A DNA stretch of 64,000 nt. Origin: Ctena decussata (lineage: Eukaryota; Mollusca; Bivalvia; Lucinida; Lucinidae). This document shows positions 1-8,326 of the stretch, in pieces. Positions within the stretch are counted from its first letter, which is position 1. Every line of letters starts with the position of its first letter. The translations under genes and the position numbers were made by a program. Under the pieces are notes generated by a model. That model had not been told where the DNA came from, did no database searches, and was given only the letters and a program-made list of their open reading frames with translations. Location of the stretch: contig OZ022508.1 of NCBI GenBank assembly GCA_963989385.1, positions 55,591,087-55,655,086 of the forward strand, in the 5' to 3' direction.

Positions 1-630
1 AATTAGGTCAACTCTAAAAGACGAGTTTACTTCTTCAGTCATAAAAGTTGTTTCCTTTTACTGTCTTTCTCCGACACAATCATTCGCTTGGATAGTTATC
101 ATGCATCTGCTGCAAAACTCACCTGATAACAGGGGTATGATAACATGATGTGATATCATGTCAATCTAGATCTGCACATGCGCGAATGTAATCATGCGAT
201 GCATTCAGAAGCGATCTCTGAAGACGATTGGCTACATATATATACCGACGTTTGCTCTGATAACAACGTTCGATTGGTGAAATGACGTCACTCGACGCTG
301 TTTCTGGTCTCGCCTGATAAACTTGATATCAAAAGACACTAACATGGTATTCTCTATTTACCATGTAAGTTCTGATTGTCCTATCTCAACAGGCACATGG
401 CATCATAATGGTGTTGCACTGACGTGGAAGCAATATCTGTGCCTCCTGGGACCCAATGATGGTGCGCATCTGACTGTCAAAACTTTATCGATTTTGCAAT
501 AAGGTACATTTTCAGTTTTTACTGAGTAGTACCACTGTACCGACCCGGGTATTCCAACCACCTTTAGTTAGTATTTTCATTGCCTCCCTTACTGGTTTCA
601 AACAAAATAAGCATACTACTGGTAAAATTT
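1..630. other. Intron/unknown sequence at left edge
   Basis: This stretch lies 3' of the last visible exon of AMT gene 1 on the minus strand, so it should be intron. I searched it for the next expected AMT exon (the segment with the CAGCNV motif) and did not see it. A short piece at about 395-455 has the gcctcctggga end and ATG/GTTG pattern of the GTTGATTCAACG palindrome family and may be a decayed copy. Nothing else is recognised. Confidence 0.5.
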
Positions 631-639
631 GTAACTTAC

Positions 640-873
640 CATGCCAGTAAGAGCTCCGTTGATAGTGATTAATAAACTCCAAGATGCGTTTCCAAATAAT
701 TTGATTTTGTTGATAAATAATGACGAAAAGGCTGCAAAGGAAGCGGAAATAACTGTGTTTACGACCGCCATACTGATCGCAGCGCCATCACCCTCGTTCT
801 GAATTGCCGTCTGAGAGCCGCCATTAAAAGCCAGGAAGCCGAAAAATAAAATGAATCCACCTAACGCAGCAAT
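640..873 (-). CDS. AMT: AMT gene 1, exon 6 (partial gene)
   Basis: This exon encodes 78 residues in phase 0-0 (residues 206-283 of the isoform starting at 7513). The family pattern GFILFFGFLAFNGGSQ followed by a Gly/Asn-rich membrane segment is diagnostic of ammonium transporters of the AMT/MEP family, which conduct ammonium or ammonia across the plasma membrane through a trimeric channel-like pore. It ends in NGALTGM, the normal end of this segment. The acceptor (tttccag, reading minus) and the donor (ATG then GTAAG) are both good. The next exon, expected to begin VAxCAGCN, is off the left edge. The frame is intact, with no stop or frameshift, so the gene looks functional as far as it can be seen. 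The family assignment is very secure; which AMT paralogue it is cannot be told. Confidence 0.93.
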
Positions 874-1074
874 CTGGAAATGAGAGACAGGTGATTTAAT
901 GGTAATTATATTCTGTTGTAATCAGAATTGGCATGTTTGGACACAAGGGTGTCAAGCAGACTAAGAAGATATACCAGAATTTATGTCCCGTCAGCTATTA
1001 CAAAGCCATATATACTTTAAGAAAATGCATTTCCAGTTGTTTGTACCAAATAAACATTCATTAGCCCTGTAAGG

Positions 1075-1240
1075 GCCAAAAAGCAGCCGACAAAAATTAC
1101 GCCTGCAAAATTAAAAAAGAAAAACAATCTTTCATCCAAACAATATCATACTGAAAATTAAAAAAAGAACAGATTGCAGACTGAGAAGATCCAGATGAGG
1201 TCGCTCATCATCGTCTGAATCTTTGCTGTTTGAAAACTCA
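1075..1240. repeat. Dispersed repeat, gtgtagatc-hairpin family (copy 1)
   Basis: This intronic sequence resembles 2320-2490: both contain a cag(c)agacgacaaaa-like start, an ACG(C/T)CT(G/A)CAAAATTAAAAAA block and a short hairpin around agatccagatgag, followed by a ttgctgtttg-like end. The family recurs, more degenerate, elsewhere in the window (for example 35456-35530 and 50630-50870). It is probably a non-autonomous element; no terminal repeats are clear here. Confidence 0.4.
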
Positions 1241-1489
1241 GCTATTGTCAATTGTGACGTATTAAGATTTAAAAGATAAAATAACTATGGATACACGTAA
1301 TCAGTTTTATTCATTTTGTGATCCGTCAAAGCACTAACGAAAATTATGGTTCATTTATACAAAAATCTACATTGAAACTTGCAAAGTGTAACAAGTTTCC
1401 ACTGAAACGTCCCAATAAATTACAATTATTTCAAAAGGTTTCACATGTAAGAACAAAATCTCAACAATAATGAAAAGTTTTTGACTTAC

Positions 1490-1627
1490 TGGTACAGAAT
1501 GACCCCTAATAGTGATTGCCCTCTTTGTCTCTTTATCAAACCGACCGATTCTTGGTCCCAACATGAGGGCACCGCAAAATGCAGCTGTCCCTCCAAGAAC
1601 GTGAACTATACCACTTCCGGCGAAATC
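1490..1627 (-). CDS. AMT: AMT gene 1, exon 5
   Basis: This exon is 138 nt, 46 codons, phase 0-0 (residues 160-205). It starts [17 protein letters not shown]. In the bacterial AmtB structure the equivalent Asp (D160) and pore His (H168) support substrate recruitment and deprotonation; both are present here, eight residues apart as expected. The rest ([12 protein letters not shown], then a charged loop ending GHSVP) matches the family loop before the next membrane helix. The acceptor tttcag (minus) directly precedes GATTTC, and the donor is CCA followed by GTAAG. It is preceded by an intron holding a foldback element (1655-2000) and a SINE (2535-2797). The reading frame is intact. Confidence 0.95.
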
Positions 1628-1654
1628 CTGAAATCAATCCATATAACTACTTAT

Positions 1655-2000
1655 TAGGAACACAGAGTATAATCGATTCCGCTAATTTTCGCTTCCTGCA
1701 GAGACTGTACATCATATTTGGCTTCCGCCGAGACTGTCCGCGATCTCTTGCTTCCTGCCGAGACTTCTGTACATGATAAATGGCTTCCTGCAGAGACTGT
1801 CCGCGTGATTCTGCTTCCTGCCGAGACTCTCGGCAGGAAGCAGTGTCACGCGGACAGTCTCGGCAGGAAGCCAATCTTCGAGGACAGTAGTCCCTGCAGG
1901 AAGCAAGAGTTCGCGGACAGTCTCGGCGGAAGCCAAATATGATGTACAGTCTCTGCAGGAAGCGAAAATTAGCGGAATCGATTATACCCTGTGAGGAAGG
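1655..2000. mobile_element. Foldback element with tandem-repeat arms (FB1)
   Basis: This is a long palindrome centred near 1833. Outer arms are nearly perfect: GTATAATCGATTCCGC on the left is answered by GCGGAATCGATTATAC on the right, and the match continues inwards through CTTCCTGCAGAGACTGTACA. Within each arm a unit of roughly 20-45 bp built on CTTCCTGCCGAGACTGTCC is repeated. This resembles the architecture of foldback (FB/Galileo-type) DNA elements. It sits in the intron between AMT gene 1 exons 4 and 5, so a transcript would carry a strong hairpin. No coding capacity was seen; apparent reading frames inside it are palindrome artefacts. Confidence 0.75.
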
Positions 2001-2171
2001 TTCATCCCCAAATTTTCATGTAAAAAATTACATAACTCAGCCAAAATGTTTATGACAAATCTACATATACACTTTAGACAATAACTGTATGCCTTATAGA
2101 AAGAGCTGTTGAGCTAAGCTTGTTCACAAGTTTGTTCCTAATAGAAAAAGGCACAGATTTATTTGCTCAAT

Positions 2172-2230
2172 GTGACTGCAATACTGTTGAAAAGGCCGCA
2201 AAACCTCAAGTCATCCATCCATCAATCTAA
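2172..2230 (+). repeat. SINE tail fragment (ccggtagctcagt SINE family)
   Basis: The sequence from about 2172 (tgcaatactgttgaaaagg, then cgcaa.cctcaag.catccatccatc) matches the 3' part of the tRNA-like SINE at 49546-49740. Only the tail remains. Confidence 0.5.
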
Positions 2231-2319
2231 ACTCTTAACCAAACGGCAGCCGAGCGCCAGAATCACTGATCAGCACAGACTAGTAAATTATTCAAGATCT
2301 AACCCTTGAAGCTTGCAAA

Positions 2320-2500
2320 ACAGCAGACGACAAAATTTACGTCTACAAAATTAAAAAAATATACATGTATATATTCGTCCGAGTTATATCGTATTAAAAA
2401 TTCAAAGGCTAGATGGCAAAGAGTGTAGATCCAGAGCCGCCTCATCTGGATCTCCGCTATTTGCAAATTCGCTTTAAGTGTTAATGTCTGTGACGTGTTT
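2320..2500. repeat. Dispersed repeat, gtgtagatc-hairpin family (copy 2)
   Basis: This resembles 1075-1240. It contains gtgtagatccagagc and the complementary-looking atctggatctccgc, making a short imperfect hairpin, and ends with a ttgcaaa motif as other members do. It is intronic and non-coding. Confidence 0.45.
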
Positions 2501-2534
2501 AAACTACATTCATCACAGTTGTTTCTAACCTGAT

Positions 2535-2797
2535 GCCGGGCCGCGTGGCGCAGTCGTTAGCGCATCTGACTCAAGAGCCAGAGGTCCCGGGTTCGATACC
2601 CGGCCCGGCCACATACTTTCGTTACTCCTTCCGCTAATTCAAGAAGGGCAGTTGTCAGTTACTGGCGAAAGTATGTGCACTTAAACACTTAGGAGGTCAA
2701 AGCCAGCCCAAGAATAGTGTGGTTAGGGTAAGTGACCGTCTGACATGATCATATAGCTGTTTACCGTGGACGTAAAGCAACAAAACAACAACAATAA
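2535..2797 (+). mobile_element. tRNA-derived SINE, full length (SINE-D copy 1)
   Basis: The 5' part is a tRNA-like head: gccgggccgcgtggcgcagt (A box) and ggttcgatacc (B box of RNA polymerase III), closing with cccggccca. An unrelated body follows (catactttcgttactcc, later tttaccgtggacgtaaagc) and a (CAA)n-rich tail. Flanking 12-bp direct repeats TTCTAACCTGAT at 2523-2534 and 2798-2809 are the target-site duplication. The right copy overlaps the splice donor of AMT gene 1 exon 4, so the element landed exactly at an exon-intron boundary and duplicated it. Confidence 0.88.
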
Positions 2798-2804
2798 TTC
2801 TAAC

Positions 2805-2902
2805 CTGATATGCAACGACGCCAATATCACCACCATAGTCTAAACCCTGTGCTAAAAATCCTCCTCCCCATAACCAATGTGTAACAACAGGGTAGATGAA
2901 TC
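2805..2902 (-). CDS. AMT: AMT gene 1, exon 4
   Basis: This exon is 98 nt, starting in phase 1 (G shared with the previous exon) and ending in phase 0; residues 127-159. It encodes GFIYPVVTHWLWGGGFLAQ and then GLDYGGDIGVVAYQ. HWLWGGGF is the family motif carrying the pore Trp equivalent to AmtB W148. The acceptor is tgtttcag; the donor is ATATCAG followed by GTTAG. A SINE (2535-2797) begins 8 nt into the following intron, and its target duplication creates a second identical donor context about 275 nt downstream. Reading through to that second donor would hit an in-frame stop at about 2697. Confidence 0.93.
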
Positions 2903-3011
2903 CTGAAACAGAGGCGAAAAATTGTGTAGCTCTTTTATTCATTAATAAGCTGTTCACTAAGTTGGCTAATAATTCACAGCTTCCACTGTAATCGTAAGAT
3001 ACTAACTTTTC

Positions 3012-3483
3012 ACAGCCCCGGATCCAGGGGTGGGCTTTGGGGCTTCAGCCCCACCACCTAGGCCTGGTTAGATTAAAATATATGTTGTGACATATCATTA
3101 GAATCGCCTCGCCGGAATGAGATGTCACAACATACATTTTAAGGCAAAAAAAGATATTATCGAATATTCTCATTAAACTGATCCCTAGTTCTGTCATATT
3201 TTTTCAAGCCCCACTCCCCTCCCCCACCCCTTCCCAAATACATCTCGGTGCCTCCCAGCCCCACCAGTTATCCAGTGCCCCACCAGTATGTGGTGGCCCC
3301 TCCCCGTCCCCGTCCCACCCCTTTTCCAAATACATCTCGGTACCTCCCAGCCCTACCAGTTATCCAGAGCCCCACAACTATGTGGTGGCCCCACTCCCCG
3401 TCGCCCAAATACATCTCGGTACCACCCAGCCCCACCAGTTATCCAAAGCCCCACCAGTATGTGGTTGTCTGGGTCCGGGCCTG
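3012..3483. mobile_element. MITE with ccggatccag ends (family C copy 1)
   Basis: It begins CAGCCCCGGATCCAG and ends GTCCGGGCCTG, imperfect terminal inverted repeats seen also at 17966-18250 and 48862-49171. Inside is the palindromic core (CATTAGAATCGCCTCGCCGG) typical of the family. The right part holds three diverged tandem copies (about 3228-3470) of a roughly 80-bp unit containing aaatacatctcggtacctcc and ccaccagtatgtggtgg. It is intronic in AMT gene 1. Confidence 0.7.
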
Positions 3484-3495
3484 TTTTCGGTATAA

Positions 3496-3550
3496 AAGAA
3501 GTTCTGCACAAAGCAGGTTAAGAATATTCATCTCCAGCGCCAGTACCAGA
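3496..3550 (-). pseudogene. Decayed copy of AMT exon 3 end (copy C)
   Basis: Aligned by eye to the 3' end of exon 3 (about 4362-4420), this stretch keeps gaag-ctg-cacaaag-agg-taa-aat--tca--ctc-cagcgccag with small gaps. It is no longer open: a stop falls in the equivalent frame. It is the most degraded of three copies lying in the intron just downstream of the exon. Confidence 0.5.
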
Positions 3551-3639
3551 TTTTCTATATCTAAGCAGCAAGCAGTTTCAGCTACTAATTCCTACTACTT
3601 AGCGACATTACCTATGACTAGCTAGGGAGCCAATTTAAC

Positions 3640-3700
3640 ATGTACACAAACTAGGCTTAGAATTTACACCTCTCAGGGACAGCGCCAGAGACTATGGGGT
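3640..3700 (-). pseudogene. Decayed copy of AMT exon 3 end (copy B)
   Basis: The sequence tgtacacaaactaggcttag, then aatttacacctctcagggac and agcgccagagactatgg, matches exon 3 at about 4373-4432 at most positions. In the exon frame it would read VSGAVPERCKF followed by stops, against VSGAVAERCEF in the real exon. It is a partial, inactivated duplicate. Confidence 0.65.
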
Positions 3701-3817
3701 CACTTACTAAAATTACGGAATGAATGAATGAATGTTTAAGTTATTCATAGACACTCAACCCTGATAAGGGCATACAGCGTCTAAACGTCAAGAAATAAAA
3801 CATTTCTATTTACAAAC

Positions 3818-4066
3818 CAGGCCCCGAGGTTATAAAACTTATTTCGTGCTCAACTCAGCTGAGCATGAAATTTTGTCTGCTGATAAATATGAAAATGCCA
3901 ACTTGTGTTGGCATTTTCATATTCATAAGCAGGGAAAATTTCATAATCAGCTAAACTGACCAAAAAAACAACTGTACATATCAGCAATTTGCTATTTATT
4001 AGCAGGTAAAATTTCATGCTCAGCTGAGTTGAGCATGTAAAAAGTTTTATAAACTCGGGGCCAGGT
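3818..4066. mobile_element. Palindromic MITE (family H copy 1)
   Basis: Terminal inverted repeats CAGGCCCCGAGGTTATAAAA (left) and TTTTATAAACTCGGGGCCAGG (right, approximate) flank nested palindromes (tgctcaactcagctgagca; gccaacttgtgttggc). Related copies lie at 27495-27742 and 29255-29502. No coding capacity is visible. It is intronic in AMT gene 1. Confidence 0.75.
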
Positions 4067-4150
4067 TCAAATACGTCTAAAATTATGGAAGCTGAACACA
4101 ACAGCTAACCCGACAAGTGCAAAAGCACATGCATCCTGCTTTTGGAGTTT

Positions 4151-4206
4151 TTACCAGTGATGAAGAAACCGTACACAAAGCAGACTTGGAATTCACACCT
4201 ATCAGT
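4151..4206 (-). pseudogene. Partial duplicate of AMT exon 3 end with donor (copy A)
   Basis: This copy of the 3' end of exon 3 includes the splice donor context (CATCACTG then GTAAAA, minus). Unlike the other two copies it is still open in the exon frame and would read RCEFQVCFVYGFFIT, against RCEFLAYFVYSFCITG in the real exon. The 5' half of the exon and an acceptor are missing, so use as an exon is unlikely. It is about 150 nt downstream (in gene orientation) of the true donor. Confidence 0.7.
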
Positions 4207-4251
4207 ATAAACGCAAGATACATCCCTTCAGGCATACACCGCAGAATAAAC

Positions 4252-4316
4252 ACTAAATCAACGTTGATGCAACGTCATTACGTTGAATCAACGTTGATTT
4301 TATGTTGATTCAATGG
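4252..4316. repeat. GTTGATTCAACG palindrome element (family I)
   Basis: This is a run of interleaved palindromes built on AATCAACGTTGAT around a central cattacgttg, related to elements at 25862-25975, 29118-29205 and 55876-55990. It looks like the core of a short palindromic MITE; the ends are eroded. Confidence 0.6.
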
Positions 4317-4352
4317 TGTATGTATTCATCTTTTGTAAAGCGATTTACTTAC

Positions 4353-4580
4353 CAGTGATACAGAAGCTGTACACAAAGTAGGCTAAAAATTCACACCTCT
4401 CAGCGACAGCGCCAGAAACAATGGTGGCAGCGGTGGCGGCGAAGGTGTACTGGAAAAAGAAGCCGGCAAATTCAGTCTCCGGTAGGTCATGAATGGCAAA
4501 GTGTTTATATCCTATGAAATCGTTGCCCTCGCCAAAAGCAAAGGCATAACCAAAAATCCAGTAGGCGACTCCGGACACGA
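4353..4580 (-). CDS. AMT: AMT gene 1, exon 3
   Basis: This exon is 228 nt, phase 1 to phase 1, residues 51-126. It reads VSGVAYWIFGYAFAFGEGND, then FIGYKHFAIHDLPETEFAGF and FFQYTFAATAATIVSGAVAE, then RCEFLAYFVYSFCIT. YWIFGYAFAFG is the second membrane-helix signature of AMT proteins, and FQYTFAATAATIVSGAVAER is the conserved third/fourth helix region. The acceptor is tttatttcag (minus); the donor is CACTG followed by GTAAG. Three decayed copies of its 3' end lie in the next intron (3496-3550, 3640-3700, 4151-4206). The frame is intact. Confidence 0.95.
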
Positions 4581-5180
4581 CTGAAATAAAATGAAAAAGA
4601 AAACTGAATACCCGAAAGGAAGTCTTAGATTCTGGACAATGAGTTTCTAAAGTGATAAAGAAACATCCCTCTCCTTCCGCTGCCTTATCTTTTCCTGATT
4701 CGAGAAAAGGTGCGTTTACTGCTGGGTTGACAGGGAGAGTTTCCAGTCTTCGGCAAGCGAAAACCGGGTTCAAACCTGCAACTTTCTGCACCATAATCCA
4801 GCATCTCTAACCACTTGACAACGGTGCCCTCTCTTATGCGCTTATGTAGAAGTTGCTCAGTCAGTTATAAAGGACACTCCGTGCAGCCTAGCTCATATTC
4901 CTAGCAAACTAAACCGATCTTCTACAGTGATCTTGCACCGGGATAGAAGAGTCTCGGGGTGTGTGCTCGTCTCTGTGCGTGTACAATTCTCATTTACATT
5001 CATTCAAAATACGATTGGTGGCATATATAAAATAAAATGGAAATGATAAAAATAAATAAGACCAGATCCCCCTCAATTGACAAATGGGCTCATCAATTAG
5101 ATAAGGACAGCATAGTCTACTTGGCTTAAAGGGTCAGTTCAGGTGTCATTTTTTCAGTTTTCAAGGCTCTTCATACTTAC

Positions 5181-5270
5181 AACAGTCAAAGACGTTCTTG
5201 ATGAGAATGTTGGTGACGTTCTTGCTTCTTACAGCCCCAGCTTCAAGAAAGGCGAAACCACATTGCATAA
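5181..5270 (-). CDS. AMT: AMT gene 1, exon 2
   Basis: This exon is 90 nt, phase 1 to phase 1, residues 21-50. It encodes MQCGFAFLEAGAVRSKN and VTNILIKNVFDC, the near-invariant end of the first membrane helix and following loop of animal AMT proteins. The two leading bases complete a Phe codon with a T supplied by the first exon; all three candidate first exons (7453, 24968, 43326) supply that T. The acceptor is gtttcag and the donor is CTGTT followed by GTAAGT. The intron upstream (5271-7452) carries a LINE fragment. Confidence 0.95.
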
Positions 5271-5741
5271 CTGAAACACAAAGAAAAAATAGAACAGTTA
5301 ATAGAACAGTTCGTTGCGGAGAGCAAAAAACTACACTGTGGAAAAAAACTTTTACAGCCATATAATTATAATATTACATATTCCATATTCCTATGATAAA
5401 GGATTCTATTCTATTCTATTCTATCCCATAACCTTACTAGGTCGTTGGGGCACCACAGATGACTTCAAAACAATCCCTTTCCACCTTGTCCTGTCTTCAG
5501 CTGCCCTAGTTGAGCTGGCAAAATCCATTCCTGTCCACTCCTTGATATTGTCTTCCCATCTCTTCTTCTGTCTACCTCTTCTTCTCTTTCCCTTCACTGT
5601 GCCCTGAAGAATTGTATTTGCTAAACCAGAAGACCTTGAGACGTGGCCAAACCATCTTAGTTTCCGTTTCTTGACCAGCGTAAGGAGTTCATCATATTCT
5701 CCAATGGCTGCTTGGATCTTCCTGCCTGTTCAAGATGACTT

Positions 5742-6380
5742 TCAGCATGACTTTGCTTGAATGACTGATGAGGCTGATGGTTCTGTAGTTCTGGCAGAGC
5801 TGTAGGTTGCCTTTTTAGGTAGCGTAATAATTAGCGACAGAGTCCATGGGGTAGGCCATTCTCCTGTTCTCCAGATCCTGTTACAAATATCTGCTAAAAC
5901 ATCAATCATGGTCTCCCCGCCAGCTTGAACAAGTTCTGCTGGTATATCATCAACTCCGGCAGATTTTCCCTTCTTTAGTGCTGCTACTGCAATCTCAACT
6001 TCCTCACGAAGGATCGGTTGTTGATCTTCTTCTGGGGGCTGATTGCAGTCCAAAACCGCATTGTCACCGCAAGTCTCATGGTTGTATAGTTCTGAGCAAT
6101 ATTCTGTCCATCTCCTGAGAATCTCTTGTTCCTCTGTAAGGCATTTCCCAGACTTGTCCTGGATAGTTGTGGATCTACCCTGTTTCTCTGAAGTTAGATC
6201 CTTCACAAGCTGGTATGCTTTCTTGCTGTTGTTTTTGTTCAAGCAAGTTTCAATCCCCCCCCCCTCCCCCCCCCACTGAGTATCTATCCAGTCCTCCTTC
6301 GATTTCTTCACTGCCTTCTGAATCCTCTTGTTTGCTTCCCTGTATTCTTCTGCTCCTCCTGCTTCATACCTCTTCTTCAA
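5742..6380 (-). pseudogene. LINE reverse transcriptase region, N-terminal part
   Basis: Readable residues include KKRYEAGGAEEYREANKRIQ, then a linker with LVKDLTSEKQGRSTTIQDK, and the RT entry region KGKSAGVDDIPAELVQAGG and IWRTGEWPTPWTLSLIITLP. This is the palm-entry segment of non-LTR reverse transcriptases (the KSAGVDxIPAEL motif). The frame then degenerates and the deletion removes the YADD/FADD active site. There is also a run of G on the minus strand (about 6257-6275) likely to have slipped the frame. Confidence 0.8.
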
Positions 6381-6508
6381 ATTTCTCCTCTCATCACAGA
6401 GGTCGAGAACATCTCTTGTGACTCAGGGCTTTTTCCTGCGACGTTCCTTCCCAAGTATCTCACTGGCTGCCTCAGTCACTACTGTGTTGTAGGTGGTAAT
6501 CATGGTAT

Positions 6509-7144
6509 CTATGTCCATGTCATCACCCTCAGACCAATGAGTGGTGCAAATTCCCCACCTGTTGTTGCTTGAAAAGTGCATGCCACATCTGGGTCCCTTA
6601 GCTTCTCAAGATCAAACTTTAGTCTTGGCTGGGTTGGCTTTCTAGCCTTCTTCAGACGAACTCGGAAGGTCATCATCACCAGGTCATGGTCACTTCCTAT
6701 GTCTGCTCCAGGAAAACTCCTTGTCCCATGGATATTAACTCCTGATCGGAAGCGCTTCCTCACCAAGATATAATCAATCTGATTGTGGGGTTTCCCATCT
6801 GGACTATGCCATGTCCATCTTCTTGATGGTTTGTGAGGGCCAAGGGTTTTTGTCAGAACTAGGCTGTTACAGGTTGCAAACTCTAGAAGTCTGAGACCTC
6901 TCTTATTTGTCTCGACATTGCAGTAGGGTCCACAAACGTTTTCCCAGTCTGCCTGTGCATCCTTTCCAACTTTAGCATTCCAATCCCCTTGTACAACCAG
7001 AATGTCCTTCTTGGGTGTTTGATCTATAATTTCCTGGAGTTGCTGGTAGAAGTGTTCTACCTCATTGTCATCATGCCCAGATGTTGGTGCATAAACCTGT
7101 GTGATTGTGATGTTGAAATCAGTCTGCTGGAGACTGGTCGGCAT
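6509..7144 (-). pseudogene. LINE APE endonuclease domain (partial)
   Basis: The C-terminal two thirds of an apurinic-type endonuclease is readable: QVYAPTSGHDDNEVEHFYQQ, then VVQGDWNAKVG (the DWNAK/GDFN catalytic motif), IDYILVRKRFR and GSDHDLVMMTF (the SDH catalytic motif). The N-terminal part continues in another frame to about 7235 (HEYGVGFLVHKDI, GCRPVSSRL), so a frameshift lies near 7140. Such domains nick target DNA for target-primed reverse transcription. It is not expected to be active here. Confidence 0.85.
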
Positions 7145-7452
7145 CCCAAGACAGTACTCACTATGTCCTTATGCACAAGAAATCCAACCCCATACTCATG
7201 TTTGTCCTCTTCTCCACCGAAATAAACACCCTTAACAAAGCCTAGTAAATGCGCAACTCTATTCCCACCTGGAAATAATAAATTTAAACTTCTGTAACTA
7301 CATAGCCAAAATAAAGCAATGCTCTTTGACTCATATATATGAAAAAATATATTTTTCGCATAAGACTACCAATAAAGAGGGGTTGGCACGCTTTTGAACA
7401 GTCTTGAAAAATATATAAAATAAATAAAAATATAATAACAAAATTCACTTAC

Positions 7453-7513
7453 ACCAAACAATCATTCCCATCAAAATAAGAAAAAGCTGATCCATTTCAT
7501 CACCCATCGCCAT
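7453..7513 (-). CDS. AMT: AMT gene 1, first coding exon 1a
   Basis: This exon is 20 codons plus one base: MAMGDEMDQLFLILMG, then MIVW, then T before GTAAGTG. The DxLDQLFL-MGMIV pattern is the N-terminal half of the first membrane helix of animal AMT proteins. The phase-1 end fits exon 2 exactly (T plus TT gives Phe, then MQCGF). The start is fixed because an in-frame TAA lies 12 nt upstream of the ATG with no earlier in-frame ATG between. It is the nearest of three homologous first exons. No TATA box or other core promoter could be assigned with confidence. Confidence 0.88.
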
Positions 7514-7519
7514 CTTTAA

Positions 7520-8326
7520 TTTTTAGAAAGAGATGTGTCTCCCCCTTGGAATCAGTTATATGAACACATGTACAATTAGAAAATTTGGAATAATAAGACT
7601 GTTAAACGATTTACTCATATGTGACAAACAACACGTAATTAACGTAATGAAACCGAATATTAGGACAGAAAACAGCAAACAGTGTAGATACAGATCAGAC
7701 TGCGCCTAAAATGGCGCAGTCTTATCAAAAGCTACACCGTTTGTTGTTTAGCTGGTATATTTTTTGGATTTAAAGCCAGATGATCATAAATTCGGACCGA
7801 ACCAGCAAAGCGGATAAAGTGTCATAGTACTGACGATAAATGCGGTAAACCCCGGTTCACTGGTGCGCAACTGATTAAGTGTCGATATTTTCATAGGTTT
7901 GAAAACTATTTTTAGCTTAGGGGGAGAGATTACTTTCTCTGACATTGATTTTCTTACGTAATATAGTCGTTAAATTTTTCATACAATGGACTAATTATCT
8001 GTAATTTCTAAAGCACAATAAACGGCACAAATCAGACACTAGGGGAATGTGTTTTTACAACGCTTTGACCAAAGCTGTGTGTTTTCCCCAAAGTCTGGGA
8101 AAGGGGTCAACACAGTCCTAATATATTTTACGAAATTCCCCCATAAGAAAAAATATTGGGCCATACAAGCCAGAAAACGTTATTTTGCAATAGTAAGGTA
8201 CATGTAATTACTGCAGGAAACATTCTAGAATATTTTAGTCCATTTCGCCTATTCCCGTATCGACTCATTTAGTCTACTCCCATTTTCTTATTTATTTACT
8301 TTATTTTTATTATTTTTTTCTTTTTT
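7520..8326. other. 5' flank of exon 1a; no gene seen
   Basis: This is presumably 5' UTR, promoter or intron for longer transcripts. The stretch 7680-7740 contains a hairpin (gatcagactgcgcc and ggcgcagtctta) bounded by gtgtaga and ctacac, related to hairpins at 37631-37694 and 50762-50835. No coding region is recognised. Confidence 0.45.

Larger units (their letters stand above)
5401..7240 (-). mobile_element. Non-LTR retrotransposon (LINE) fragment, internally deleted
   Basis: This minus-strand LINE keeps part of an APE-type endonuclease (about 7225-6540) and the start of the reverse transcriptase region (about 6380-5770). It then jumps near 5730-5760 straight to the last roughly 300 nt of the element, ending in a (TAGAA)n-type tail at 5401-5430. 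Its 3' end is nearly identical to the LINE at 29745-30828. The catalytic RT core is missing through the internal deletion, and the 5' end is truncated near 7240. At least one frameshift separates GCRPVSSRL from the downstream endonuclease frame. It is a dead copy inside intron 1 of AMT gene 1. The clade is not settled; the protein resembles the endonuclease/RT family often annotated as craniofacial development protein 2-like. Confidence 0.85.

Noticed and set aside
1647..1942. Overlapping frames on both strands with similar peptides (ASAETVRxLLLPAET)
   Set aside because: The similarity between strands comes from the palindromic, tandemly repeated foldback element, not from coding.
2535..2611. 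Possible functional tRNA gene
   Set aside because: The sequence has A and B boxes, but it is the head of a SINE with a body, tail and target duplication, and the anticodon arm is not a standard 7-nt loop. The same holds for 23550-23629 and 24248-24330.
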